In this document: piece after piece, positions 55,757 through 64,000 of the stretch
How positions within the stretch are numbered: the first letter of the stretch is position 1
Layout of the letters: each line of letters begins with the position of its first letter
Assembly: GCA_021803035.1 (NCBI GenBank)
Contig: JAJZME010000065.1
Location: forward strand, 1 to 64,000
DNA from: Acidobacteriota bacterium
Lineage (GTDB): Bacteria > Acidobacteriota > Terriglobia > Terriglobales > Acidobacteriaceae
Direction: 5' to 3'
DNA: 64,000 nt
Program-made: the position numbers and the translations under genes
The notes under the pieces: generated by a model
What the model saw: the letters and a program-made list of their open reading frames with translations, nothing else
Database searches by the model: none
Told to the model about the DNA's origin: nothing

Positions 55757-57097
55757 TTAGTGCATGAAGTACTTTCCGTGCCCGCCGTTTTTCCAGGGGT
55801 CGTAGTGCTCGGCGAAGGTGGCGCGTTGCTGGATGCTGGGATGGCTGCCCAGCCAGAACTGGAAGAAGGGATTGGGATGGGGATTTGAAAGCCAGGCGCG
55901 GCCCAGGGCGTTGAAGGCGGCTACGACGGTCTTTTGCGGGTTGGGGACGATGCCGTGGATGGCCTCCTGGCCGTAGATGTCGGCCTGGTGCTCGAAGTGC
56001 CGGCTGACGGCGTTACTCACCGGCTCCAGCAGAAAGCCGGCGAGCGACAGCGTGAGCAGCAGCACCACAAATCCGGTGCGGCTGGCCAGCCCAGTGGCGC
56101 CCCAGCGCGGCCCAAACCGGCGGGCCAGCCACCCGGCGAAGACGGCACACCCCCAGTAAACGAAGAAAAGGCCTGCGCCCGCCAGAGTCAGCCCCTTGGC
56201 GATGTGGTGCAGGACGTAATGGCCGGTTTCGTGGCCGAAGATGAAGAGGATTTCGTTGTCGGGAATGCGGTTGATGGTGGTATCCCATACCACGATGCGC
56301 TTGCTGGGTCCAAAGCCGGTCACGTAGGCGTTGATGCCGTTGGTTTTGGTACTGGCTTTCATCAGGAACATGCGGCTGGGCGGGATGTCGATTCCGGTCC
56401 GCTTCACGACCTTTTCAAGCTGCTGGACCAGGGCGGGGTCGGTTTTCTGAAGCGGCTCGAATTTGTTGAAGAGGGGGTCGATGACGAGCGGCTCGGCAAA
56501 GGTGGCAAGCAGCATGAGCGGCAGCGTGATGAGCCAGGCGCAGAGCCAGAAGCGGCGCGGCCAGCGGCGCACCATCCAGTTGAAAAAGAGCAGCAGAGGC
56601 GCGCCAACGAGGAGGCTCAAGCCAAGCGATTTGCCTTCCTCGCCCAGCCAGCTTGCCCAGCCCTGCACGCTGATTCCGTAGCGGCGGCTGGCGAGGTGGC
56701 CGATCACGTCGAGCGGCAGGCCGGCGAGGAAGACGGCGATGAGAAAGAGGGCAAAAAAGATCAGGCCCTGGAGCCAGGGGCGGCGCGCGATGCGTTGCGT
56801 CCAGCTTTCCACGCTGGATGAGGCGCGGGTGGCCAAGAGAAGCCAGAGAAAGGCAATGCCCCAGAGCGAGCCGACGATGGCGAGAATGTCGCTGATGCGG
56901 CTGAGCGCGACGGCCTTGGCCAGCTCGCCGGGCGGCAGTGTGTAGGCCTGCTTCGGCTCCGGTGGCCGGGCGGTTGGCTGAGAGGTGGGAGTGGGGACAG
57001 CTTGGGCCGCTGCGAGCGGAGCGCAGGTCAAGGGAACAAATGCGGCCAGCAGGACAGCTAAACCGAGCGCCGAACGCCAACGGCGGGCCAATGTCAT
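55757..57097 (-). CDS. M48-family membrane metallopeptidase (Ste24-like)
   Basis: This 446-residue protein has an N-terminal signal or anchor, then several membrane segments (about 65-90, 105-125, 155-200). The zinc motif is HETGH in FGHETGHYVLHH (about 294), two more helices follow, and the third ligand Glu lies in FEHQADIYGQEA. This is the CAAX-prenyl-protease/Ste24 layout used in membrane-protein quality control. A long Pro/Thr linker follows the signal. It is monocistronic, 94 bp upstream of gcvH's start in the opposite sense of reading order. Confidence 0.88.
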   Translation of the reverse strand: MTLARRWRSALGLAVLLAAFVPLTCAPLAAAQAVPTPTSQPTARPPEPKQAYTLPPGELAKAVALSRISDILAIVGSLWGIAFLWLLLATRASSSVESWTQRIARRPWLQGLIFFALFLIAVFLAGLPLDVIGHLASRRYGISVQGWASWLGEEGKSLGLSLLVGAPLLLFFNWMVRRWPRRFWLCAWLITLPLMLLATFAEPLVIDPLFNKFEPLQKTDPALVQQLEKVVKRTGIDIPPSRMFLMKASTKTNGINAYVTGFGPSKRIVVWDTTINRIPDNEILFIFGHETGHYVLHHIAKGLTLAGAGLFFVYWGCAVFAGWLARRFGPRWGATGLASRTGFVVLLLTLSLAGFLLEPVSNAVSRHFEHQADIYGQEAIHGIVPNPQKTVVAAFNALGRAWLSNPHPNPFFQFWLGSHPSIQQRATFAEHYDPWKNGGHGKYFMH

Positions 57098-57210
57098 GGA
57101 AGCTCCCTCCGGTTGCTGCGGACTCTGCGAGAATTGTGCCTACCAATGCTTATACCCGAAAGCTCCGATTTTGTGTGCGGTGAAGCCCGGATTGCGTTTA
57201 GGGCTTATTC

Positions 57211-58020
57211 TTGAACGCGGACCAAACGATGCGGCCTGATCCTGCTGGTAAAACGACGAAGGGAAGCGCGCTCCAGCTCTGGTGGGCGTACCCGGACGAT
57301 CTGCTGCGCGCGGAGGCCGCCGAAGCCTGCGCCGCGCTTTTGAGCGACGACGAGCGGGAGCGGTGGCAGCGGTTCCGGTTCGAACATACGCGCCGCGAGT
57401 ATCTGGCCACGCACGCGCTGGCCCGGACTGCGCTGGCACGGTTCTGCGGTGCCGCGCCCGAGGAGCTGCGCTTTGTGCCGAACGCGCACGGCAAGCCTGC
57501 CCTGGAGCCGGATTGCGGAGTGCGGTTCAATCTTTCCAACTCCGCCGGGCTGGTGGTTTGCTTCGCGGCGGCAGGAAGTGCGGAAGTGGGCGTTGACGTG
57601 GAGTCTTTTGCCCGCGCGGGACAAATTGCCGCCGTGGCGCACAAAGTGCTGTCCGCGCAGGAACGGATGCAGCTTGAGGCGCTGCCGGAAGATGAAAGAC
57701 GCGGCCGCGTTTTGTCGCTTTGGACGCTGAAAGAGGCTTACATCAAGGCGCGGGGCATGGGCATGTCGCTGCCCATGCACAGGGCCTCTTTTCTGTTTGA
57801 CGCGGCGGGCGCCATCCGGCTGGAACTGGAGCCGTCGCTGCGCGACGATGCCCGGCGCTGGCGTTTTTGCCTGGTCGATCACGCGCAGCATCGCATTGCG
57901 CTGATGGTGGAAGGCGCGGCGTTACGCGTGCTGGAGGTGTGGGAAGCGCGCCCGCCGTCGGGTACGCCTGTGCCGCTCAAGCTGCCAGCAGGCGCATGGT
58001 TTTGCGCGCCGCGCGGCTGA
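57211..58020 (+). CDS. 4'-phosphopantetheinyl transferase (Sfp type)
   Basis: This protein has 269 residues from TTG, or 263 from an ATG at 57229; neither start has a strong ribosome-binding site. The family motifs are GVDVES (magnesium Asp/Glu), FNLSNSAGLVV upstream, and WTLKEAYIKARGMGMSLP. The two-domain length matches Sfp/EntD enzymes that load phosphopantetheine onto carrier proteins of polyketide, peptide or fatty-acid synthases. No synthase is nearby. It is divergent from the M48 protease. Confidence 0.87.
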   Translation: MNADQTMRPDPAGKTTKGSALQLWWAYPDDLLRAEAAEACAALLSDDERERWQRFRFEHTRREYLATHALARTALARFCGAAPEELRFVPNAHGKPALEPDCGVRFNLSNSAGLVVCFAAAGSAEVGVDVESFARAGQIAAVAHKVLSAQERMQLEALPEDERRGRVLSLWTLKEAYIKARGMGMSLPMHRASFLFDAAGAIRLELEPSLRDDARRWRFCLVDHAQHRIALMVEGAALRVLEVWEARPPSGTPVPLKLPAGAWFCAPRG

Positions 58021-58104
58021 ATGCGGCAGCCGGCGCGATAATCTCGCGCCGGCGAATGCGGCCGTTGGGGGGACAGCTTTGCGCGCGCCGCCAGGCGGCG
58101 GGGA

Positions 58105-58782
58105 TTACTTGCTGGTGCCCATCTCAGCTTCGACCCGGTCGATGTCCTGGAAGAGGTGTTGGGGATCCAGCACTTCCGTGTAAGGCGGCGCCTTGGTGCC
58201 GGCGGTGACGATGAAGATCGTCGGCGTGTGATTGATGCCGATGCGCTGACCCAGGGCGCGATCGGCCTTCACTTCGTCGGCCAGCTTGCCTGTGGGATCG
58301 ATCATAAACGGCAATTGGAGCCCATGTTGCGCGGCGAACTTCTGCGTAAAGGACAGGAGGACGCGCTTGTTGATGATGGAGGGCTGATTGGCGAAGACCG
58401 CGTTGCGATATTCATAGGCCAGCTTCTTGCTGTGAGCCTGGAACCAGCGCGCGTAGACAGATGCCTCGAAGCTCCACGGGTGGAAGGGAAGCGGGAAGTC
58501 GTGGCGGATCCACGGGATGTGGTACTGGTTGTGAGCCTGTATCAGGATCGGGTTGGCGGCCGCGCAGTCAGGACACTCCATGTCGTCGAACTCGATGATG
58601 GCGATCTTGTCGCCTGGCGGCGGCTTCAGGGCGGCGGCATCGTGTACTTGAGTACGATCCGGGCCGCCGAATTGAGCGTGTGCGGCGGGCACGATGAAGA
58701 GAAGCGTGGCAAGGCTCAGCAGTAACCCCGCGCGCTTGCCAAGGGCGCGGGTCAAGGAAACGGATGGGACGAAACTACGCAT
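58105..58782 (-). CDS. Exported DsbA-like thioredoxin-fold protein (CPDC)
   Basis: This 225-residue protein has a signal peptide (LLLSLATLLFIVPAAHAQ) and a thioredoxin fold with the active site CPDC in DDMECPDCAAANPILIQ (about 71-74). The helical insert and cis-Pro region NHTPTIFIV resemble DsbA/DsbG-like enzymes (Thioredoxin_4). It probably forms or isomerises disulfides in the periplasm. I chose the ATG nearest the signal; a longer frame exists. It converges with the transferase gene. Confidence 0.82.
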   Translation of the reverse strand: MRSFVPSVSLTRALGKRAGLLLSLATLLFIVPAAHAQFGGPDRTQVHDAAALKPPPGDKIAIIEFDDMECPDCAAANPILIQAHNQYHIPWIRHDFPLPFHPWSFEASVYARWFQAHSKKLAYEYRNAVFANQPSIINKRVLLSFTQKFAAQHGLQLPFMIDPTGKLADEVKADRALGQRIGINHTPTIFIVTAGTKAPPYTEVLDPQHLFQDIDRVEAEMGTSK

Positions 58783-59140
58783 CGCTATGGAATAACCCCC
58801 AATCTTGATTGTAACGGCAGCGGTCTCGAAGTCCATATTTCCCGCGGCCGCGGTTTGAGTAATTCATTACCGTCACTTGCGGCCGGCAGGCAACGAGCCG
58901 GCTGGGACATAACGGCGAAGACGACAGAAAAATCCGATTGCATGAACAGCCGATACGGTGATCCGCGAAGGGCGTCAGCGTCCTGCCAGGAGCGGCGTGA
59001 AGGCGCCTGGAATCGCTTTGAGCCGCGGCCGCGGATGCCCGGCGGTGAACGCCGCGCAGGGGGGGAAATCGGCGGTCATTTGATAGATGCGATCGGTCTT
59101 CCGATCGTAAGCCATGGTGGGTGCGGTGCGATGAACTCTT
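58783..59140. other. Intergenic region, no recognised gene
   Basis: This is 358 bp between the DsbA-like gene start and the histidine kinase stop. A plus-strand frame of about 120 codons crosses it, but it has no recognisable motif and overlaps the kinase end. Confidence 0.5.
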
Positions 59141-60622
59141 TCATCCGGTTCTCAGCCATGCGGAAGCGGGAGATGCCTCAGCGCCTGGGTGGGGCACAAG
59201 CGGCAGGCTTACCGTGACGGTTGTGTCCTGGGCGGGGCGGCTGGCGAGTACAATCGATCCGCCGGCGCGTTCCACGACGGCCTTGCAGATGGCCAGGCCG
59301 AGGCCCGCGCCCCCCGTGGAACGGGCGCGTGACGGGTCGCCGCGATAAAAGCGCTCGAGGACATGAGGCAAAGCGGCGGGATCGATTCCGTCGCCGTGAT
59401 CTTCCACGCGGAATTCGACGGTCCCCGGCTGCTGCCCGAGAGTTACGCGCAGATGCACGCTGGACTCGGGCGGGCTGTGCTGAATGGCGTTGAGGAGCAG
59501 GTTCGAGATCAGCATGGAGCAGTCTTCCTGGGTGAGCGGAACGGCCGCGCGGCTGCCGGCGGGCACTTCGGTCTCCATCCGCACGCGGCGCAGCTCCGCC
59601 ACGCTCGCCAGTTGCGCTACGCCCTGATGTACGCATTCGGCCAGATCGGCGACGGCGGGCGGGCCGGAGGTGGCGCTGCTATCCTCGACGCGGGCCAGGG
59701 TGAGCATCTTGGCTACGAGTTCCTCCAGCCGCTCGATATCGGCCAGGCTGCGGTCGAGCCCGGCCTGGTACTCATGCGGAGTGCGCTGCCGAAGCCCCAA
59801 CAGTTGCAGCGACGATTTGACCACGGCAACGGCGGTCTTCAGCTCGTGGGCGGCGTCGGAGACGAAGGTGCGCTGCTGCGTGAAGGAGCGTTCGAGGCGC
59901 TGCAAGACGCTTTCCATGGCGGTGGTCAGGGGCGCCAGCTCCGGCGTAGTGCGGGCGCTTGCCGGAGGCGAAAACTGCCAGGAATCGGCTGAGACGCGCG
60001 AAGCCAGCGCCGCCAACTGGCGCAAAGGCAGCAGGCCGCGGTGCAGCAGCCAGGCGATCAGGGGCCCGGTCACGGCGAGAAGCAGGATGCTGCCGGCGGC
60101 GTAAAACTCCACCGCAGCGCGAATGGCGTGCCACAGCCGGGCAGTGGGCGCACCGTAGAGCACGGTTATGTGGCGGAGCTTGCCGCCGCCCGGGGCGCCG
60201 GCATCCACGGTGCGCGAGCCGCGGCACACAAGCACGCGGTATTGCTGCCCGCTGAGCACCAGGTGAAAGTATCTATCGTGGTGGTGCGGCGGCTCGGGCA
60301 ATGGGGCGCTCATGCCGTGCCAGTTGGATGAGCGGCCCAGCACGCGGCCCTGCGCATCGTAGACCTCGTAGATGTCGTCTTTGGGGAAGTGCAGGTCGGT
60401 CTTGTCGAGGATGACGTTGTCCTGCGTGTCTTCGGCGTCCTGGACGGCGCCCAGCACGGAGGCGACGCGCCCGTGCAGGATGGCGTCGAAGGCCAGAAAG
60501 TGAATGTGCCGCTCATAGCCGAACGACAGAAATCCGATCAGCAACGCGGAAAGCAGTTCGACGGCGAGCACGGCCGCGATCAGGCGGAAGGCGATAGAGT
60601 GGCTTTTCTTAGCTTTGGACAA
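59141..60622 (-). CDS. Two-component sensor histidine kinase
   Basis: This 493-residue protein has two membrane helices (about 12-32, LIAAVLAVELLSALLIGFLS, and about 165-185) around a periplasmic domain. HAMP and HisKA follow (SDAAHELKTAVAVVKSSLQL), then HATPase (NLLLNAIQHS, VEDHGDGID, GGAGLGLAICKAVV). The likely start is a TTG at 60622, giving a 14-bp overlap with the response-regulator gene, because no ATG lies between that stop and the first membrane helix. The QseC/PmrB-like layout suggests an envelope signal; the ligand is unknown. Confidence 0.9.
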   Translation of the reverse strand: MSKAKKSHSIAFRLIAAVLAVELLSALLIGFLSFGYERHIHFLAFDAILHGRVASVLGAVQDAEDTQDNVILDKTDLHFPKDDIYEVYDAQGRVLGRSSNWHGMSAPLPEPPHHHDRYFHLVLSGQQYRVLVCRGSRTVDAGAPGGGKLRHITVLYGAPTARLWHAIRAAVEFYAAGSILLLAVTGPLIAWLLHRGLLPLRQLAALASRVSADSWQFSPPASARTTPELAPLTTAMESVLQRLERSFTQQRTFVSDAAHELKTAVAVVKSSLQLLGLRQRTPHEYQAGLDRSLADIERLEELVAKMLTLARVEDSSATSGPPAVADLAECVHQGVAQLASVAELRRVRMETEVPAGSRAAVPLTQEDCSMLISNLLLNAIQHSPPESSVHLRVTLGQQPGTVEFRVEDHGDGIDPAALPHVLERFYRGDPSRARSTGGAGLGLAICKAVVERAGGSIVLASRPAQDTTVTVSLPLVPHPGAEASPASAWLRTG

Positions 60623-61313
60623 CGGCTTGCTCCGGCCCGATGGCCATGCGGTAACCCCGCCCGCGCAGTGTTTCGATGACCGGCTCGGCGCCGGGCAGGA
60701 CCGCGTCGAGCTTTTTGCGCAGATTGGAGACATGCGCTTCGATCACGTTGGAATGGTGTTCCCAGTTGTAGTCGTAGAGGTGCTCCAGCAGTTCGCGCTT
60801 GGAAAAGATGCGGCGCGGGTGATGGATCAGGTATTCGAGGATCCGGTACTCGGTGGGCGAAAGATCCACAAGCACGCCGTTGCGCCGCACGGTTTGCTCC
60901 AGGGTGTTCACTTCCAGGCCCGGCACGGCGAAGAGGGGATGGGCTGCGCCCTTGCCGCGGCGAATGAGGGCCTTGGCGCGTGCGATCAGCTCGCCCAGGT
61001 CAAAGGGTTTGGCCAGGTAATCGTCGGCGCCGGCGTTGAGCAGCTCCACGATGGTCTCTTTGCCCTCTTTGGCGGTGAGGATGAGCACGGGCGTCGCATC
61101 TTCGCGGGCGCGCAGGCGCTGCAGCAGACCGTGGCCGTCCAGCCTGGGCAGCATCAGGTCGAGGATGATCAGGTCGTAGCAGCGGTTACCGGCCATCCTG
61201 TCGCCGTCCAGCCCATCCAGGGCGCAGTCCACGGCGAAGCCCGGCCCATCCCGCAGGGCGTCGGCCAGGTTGTCTGCCAGACGAACCTCGTCTTCCACCA
61301 ACAGCACGCGCAT
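60609..61313 (-). CDS. OmpR-family response regulator
   Basis: This 234-residue protein has a receiver domain with the acidic pair in LLVEDE, the phospho-acceptor Asp in LIILDLMLPRLDG (about 52) and the Lys in DDYLAKPFDLGE. A winged-helix DNA-binding domain covers about 135-225 (LSPTEYRILEYLIHHPRRIF, VSNLRKKLDA, TLRGRGYRM). It is the cognate regulator of the overlapping kinase gene downstream. The target promoters are unknown. Confidence 0.95.
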   Translation of the reverse strand: MRVLLVEDEVRLADNLADALRDGPGFAVDCALDGLDGDRMAGNRCYDLIILDLMLPRLDGHGLLQRLRAREDATPVLILTAKEGKETIVELLNAGADDYLAKPFDLGELIARAKALIRRGKGAAHPLFAVPGLEVNTLEQTVRRNGVLVDLSPTEYRILEYLIHHPRRIFSKRELLEHLYDYNWEHHSNVIEAHVSNLRKKLDAVLPGAEPVIETLRGRGYRMAIGPEQAVVQS

Positions 61314-61607
61314 CGATTTACCCGCTTATGCAAGTATCGCTGCCGGCGGCTTAAACCTGGCTGAAGATCAGAAGATTCCTGGCTGGCCGCCGGAGGAGAT
61401 AGAACGGCTTTGCCCTCCAGAATACGCCCTTCCTGAGCGTGCCAAATGGATGTGCCGGGAAGGGTTTGTGCCGCAAGTTGCAAATTCCAGGGCCGCAGGT
61501 GTAACTTCCCGGGTTCCCGGCGTGGCCGAGAGGGTCGAGCAACCGCTGCGATTGTGCAACTATCGGTTATAGAAAGATCTGTCCGCGCGACTCGCATGGA
61601 GGTTCAC

Positions 61608-62144
61608 ATGTCCATCTGCCGCCGGTTTGCTTCCTGCTTTTTACCGGCTCTTTGTATCGCCGTACTGCTTCTTGCTCCATCGGCTGCTTGTGCTGCAACG
61701 GGCGCCAACATCTTTTTGGGCTACAGCCGCACCGGGAACAACACCTTTTCCGGCAATGCGGGGAGCCTGAACGGATGGGACGCCTCGGCGTGCATCCGCA
61801 CGGGCTTGCTGTTGGGCTTCGAGGGCGACGTTTCCCATTACGGACTAGGCACCAGCTCGGTTGTGCCCCGCACCACCAGTGTTCTCTTTGGTCCGCGTCT
61901 GACGCTGGGCACCATGGGGATCCAGGTCTTTGTTCATGCGCTTGTGGGCGGTGAGCACTCCGCGAACAGTTCTGCGCCCCGCATTTCCTCAGGGGGACTT
62001 GCGTATGCCTTGGGTGGCGGCATCGATCTTCCCATTTCGCCGTTTTTTGCGTGGAGGGTTGAGGGCGACCGCATCAGTTCCACGGCTTCGCCCGCCAACG
62101 GCACGCCGGCCCGCTTCAGCACGGGGCTGGTTTTCCGGTTCTAA
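61608..62144 (+). CDS. Outer-membrane beta-barrel protein
   Basis: This 178-residue protein has a signal peptide (FLPALCIAVLLLAPSAACA). The mature chain alternates Gly/aromatic strands (IFLGYSRTGNNTFSG, GLLLGFEGDVSHYGLG, FFAWRVEGDRI) and ends in FSTGLVFRF, an outer-membrane barrel signature with terminal Phe. The size suits an 8-strand OmpA/OmpW-like barrel. GGAGG lies 6 nt before the ATG. It is divergent from the two-component operon, which may control it; that is a guess from position. Confidence 0.78.
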   Translation: MSICRRFASCFLPALCIAVLLLAPSAACAATGANIFLGYSRTGNNTFSGNAGSLNGWDASACIRTGLLLGFEGDVSHYGLGTSSVVPRTTSVLFGPRLTLGTMGIQVFVHALVGGEHSANSSAPRISSGGLAYALGGGIDLPISPFFAWRVEGDRISSTASPANGTPARFSTGLVFRF

Positions 62145-62394
62145 GCGCAGGGAGCCGGACGGCACGCGGTCCGAGTTTCAGCCTTACCTTGGTAAGTTCC
62201 GGTTGCCGGCTTGGTAACGTATCTTTGGCGATGCTCAGGGTGCCGGAACGGCTGCCGGCCGGTTTGACCCGCCCAGCAAACCCCCTTACCATGAATAAGG
62301 TACTCATCCCGGGGGGAGCGGCCGTGTATCTACTTTCCCGGCGACCTCCAGGGGTGGTTAAAATTGGCGCCTGGGGCGCCCGGAAGGTACAACT

Positions 62395-63786
62395 TTGAGT
62401 TCTACTGAAACCCTCGAAGGCAATTCTCAACCTGCACCCATTGAGGACGCGCCTGCCCAGGAAGGCCATGACCACGAGCATGAAGGTCATGATCACGAGC
62501 ATGGTCCCGTTCTGAACCCCGAATGCACCCGCGAGCTGACGCTCGACGTGCCTGCCGAAGAGGTCTCGAAGACCTATAGCTCGGTTACGGGCAGCTTCAG
62601 GAAATACGCCAAGATTCCCGGCTTTCGCCCCGGTAAAGTGCCTGAATCGGTGATCCGCCGGCGCTTTGCCGCCGACATTCGCAAGGAAGTCATCGACAAG
62701 CTGCTGCCTGTGCGCTTCAACCAGGCCATTGCAGAAGCGGGTGTTCGGCCCGTGGGCCAGCCCCAGGTGACGGAATTGACTGTCGAAGACGGCCAGCCGT
62801 TGCATGTGAAGGCGATTTTTGAGTACATTCCGCCGTTTTCCATCGAGGGCTACAAGGACGTCACGGTGGAGAAGCCTTCCGCCGAGGTGACCAGGGAAGA
62901 GTTCGAGCGGGAGATGGCCGAGTTGCAGGAGTCGCGCGCCACGATTGAGCCAGTGGAAGAAGATCGCGCTCTTGTGAACGGCGACTGGGCGCAGATCAGC
63001 TATGCGGGCCGGATTGACGGCGAGACGGACGGCGAGGCGGAGCCGCTGAAAGGCGAGGATACGCTGCTGGAGATCGGCGGCAAAAACACCGTGGAGGCCT
63101 TTACCACGGCTCTGCTTGGCGCCAAGCCGGGACAGGAATTGAAGGCCGAGGTGGTCTACCCGGCCGATTATCCCGAGGCGAAGCTGGCCGGCAAGACCGT
63201 GGCCTACGAGATTCAGGTGAAGGGCATCAAGAAGCGCAACGTTCCCGAGCTGAACGACGATTTTGCCAAAGAGCTGGGCAACTATGAGACGCTGGCCGAG
63301 CTGGAGGACCGCGTGCGCGAGCATATGGACAACCGCAAGCGGCGCGATGTGGCAAGCGAAACGCGCAACCGGCTGTTTGCGGCGCTCGCCGAGCGGTTCT
63401 CGTTCGCGGTGCCTGAATCGCTGGTGCAGGATCAGATCGACACGCGCCTGGAGCGCGGTCTGCGCGCCTTGGCGGCGCAGGGAATGCAGACCGAGCAGAT
63501 GCGCAAGCTCGACTTTGGCCGCCTGCGCACGGCGCAGCGCGAGGGCGCCATTGCCGAAGTAAAGACCTCGATCCTGCTGGACCGCATTGCAGACGAGGAA
63601 AACATCATCGTCAGCGAAGAGGAGCTGGACCGCGAGGTGGAGATGGCGGCCCTGCAAACACGCGAGAATATTGAGACTTTGCGCGCGCGATTGACTGAGG
63701 ACGGCGGACTCGCTAGAATCCGGGAGCAATTGAGACGCGAGAAAACCGCGAATTTGCTTTACGAACGGCTGCCCGCTGCGGGGTAG
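62395..63786 (+). CDS. tig: Trigger factor (ribosome-associated chaperone/PPIase)
   Basis: This 463-residue protein has an N-terminal ribosome-binding domain with the contact motif GFRPGKVPES (about 72-81). An FKBP-like PPIase domain covers about 195-280 (VNGDWAQISYAGRIDGE), and a long helical C-terminal chaperone domain follows. An unusual N-terminal extension of about 40 residues contains six histidines (H25-H36, GHDHEHEGHDHEHG), a potential nickel or zinc site. It starts at TTG with GGAAGG upstream. clpP follows 105 bp downstream, the usual order. Confidence 0.95.
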   Translation: MSSTETLEGNSQPAPIEDAPAQEGHDHEHEGHDHEHGPVLNPECTRELTLDVPAEEVSKTYSSVTGSFRKYAKIPGFRPGKVPESVIRRRFAADIRKEVIDKLLPVRFNQAIAEAGVRPVGQPQVTELTVEDGQPLHVKAIFEYIPPFSIEGYKDVTVEKPSAEVTREEFEREMAELQESRATIEPVEEDRALVNGDWAQISYAGRIDGETDGEAEPLKGEDTLLEIGGKNTVEAFTTALLGAKPGQELKAEVVYPADYPEAKLAGKTVAYEIQVKGIKKRNVPELNDDFAKELGNYETLAELEDRVREHMDNRKRRDVASETRNRLFAALAERFSFAVPESLVQDQIDTRLERGLRALAAQGMQTEQMRKLDFGRLRTAQREGAIAEVKTSILLDRIADEENIIVSEEELDREVEMAALQTRENIETLRARLTEDGGLARIREQLRREKTANLLYERLPAAG

Positions 63787-63891
63787 CAGGAATTCAACAG
63801 CGCGGCCCGGAGCCGGAACGTGTGCGGCGCCGGGAAGCCCACTGATCGCGGGGCGCAAGCGGCTCCGAAGGGAAAACAGGAAGAATACTCG

Positions 63892-64000
63892 ATGGCTTTA
63901 GTTCCCATGGTAGTGGAGCAGACGACGCGGGGCGAACGTGCCTACGATATCTACTCGCGTCTGCTGCGCGACAACATCATCTTTCTGGGCACGCCCATTG
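63892..64000 (+). CDS. clpP: ATP-dependent Clp protease proteolytic subunit (partial)
   Basis: Only the first 36 codons are inside the window; the gene runs off the right edge. The start [20 protein letters not shown] followed by [16 protein letters not shown] is characteristic of ClpP N-termini, including the axial loop residues and the first strand. The catalytic Ser-His-Asp residues lie beyond the edge. AGGAAG precedes the ATG. Its place after tig is conserved in many bacteria. Confidence 0.93.
   Translation, partial: MALVPMVVEQTTRGERAYDIYSRLLRDNIIFLGTPI

Noticed and set aside
58855-59217. A plus-strand frame of about 120 codons upstream of the DsbA-like gene
   Set aside because: It is Arg/Gly-rich with no motif or ribosome-binding site, and its end overlaps the histidine kinase gene.
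62116-63858. A 580-codon minus-strand open frame opposite tig
   Set aside because: The plus strand encodes a full trigger factor with domain motifs. The opposite frame is a composition artefact.

Overview
The window looks like a chromosomal segment of an acidobacterium, probably of the Terriglobia (Acidobacteriaceae-like) group. This is inferred from the GC-rich coding, an Oar-type TonB-dependent receptor with a carboxypeptidase-regulatory plug, several exported proteins carrying the same regulatory-like domain, a split glycine dehydrogenase (gcvPA/gcvPB), bacillithiol-type bshA, and citramalate synthase. No ribosomal RNA or strict phylogenetic marker is present, so the assignment is an inference. 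Most of the window is ordinary core genome, with small mobile or repetitive insertions between and inside genes.

Layout. 0-8 kb: tRNA-Ser, cimA, tRNA-Arg, a TlpA-like lipoprotein, a glycosyltransferase, then an operon with two 6-pyruvoyl-tetrahydropterin-synthase-like genes, folE and truB. 8-13 kb: a transposase remnant, a bipartite repeat, an exported YqgE-like protein, and a sulfite reductase-siroheme synthase unit. That unit is preceded by a short cysteine-rich leader ORF and an intrinsic terminator, which look like a cysteine-sensing attenuator. 13-19 kb: purQ, a PHP phosphatase, an SDR enzyme, and groES-groEL under a CIRCE-like operator. 19-28 kb: the TonB receptor, hemQ, a cyclic-nucleotide-domain histidine kinase, cyaY and a beta-propeller protein. 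28-33 kb: a TetR-MFP-ATPase-permease efflux operon with a palindromic operator, then panE. 33-45 kb: exported acidobacterial proteins, a ClC transporter, a TPR protein, bshA, a YdjC/HpnK-type deacetylase, tRNA-Val with an integrase remnant beside it, tdh and thpR. 45-58 kb: a class III aminotransferase, cysS, a histidine kinase, the gcvH-gcvPA-small gene-[RAYT transposase]-gcvPB cluster, an M48 protease and a phosphopantetheinyl transferase. 58-64 kb: a DsbA/thioredoxin-like protein, a two-component system, an outer-membrane barrel protein, tig and the start of clpP.

How the genes fit together. Sulfur metabolism is represented by sulfite reduction, siroheme, cysteinyl-tRNA synthesis and bacillithiol. 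One-carbon and glycine metabolism is represented by tdh and the glycine cleavage P and H proteins; gcvT and kbl are not in the window. Iron and heme are represented by cyaY and hemQ, with a sensor kinase between them. The least ordinary signals are the putative leaderless cysteine leader peptide with terminator, the RAYT gene framed by inverted REP-like repeats inside the glycine cleavage cluster, a palindromic repeat apparently absorbed in frame into gcvPB, and a second pterin synthase copy that has lost a catalytic histidine.
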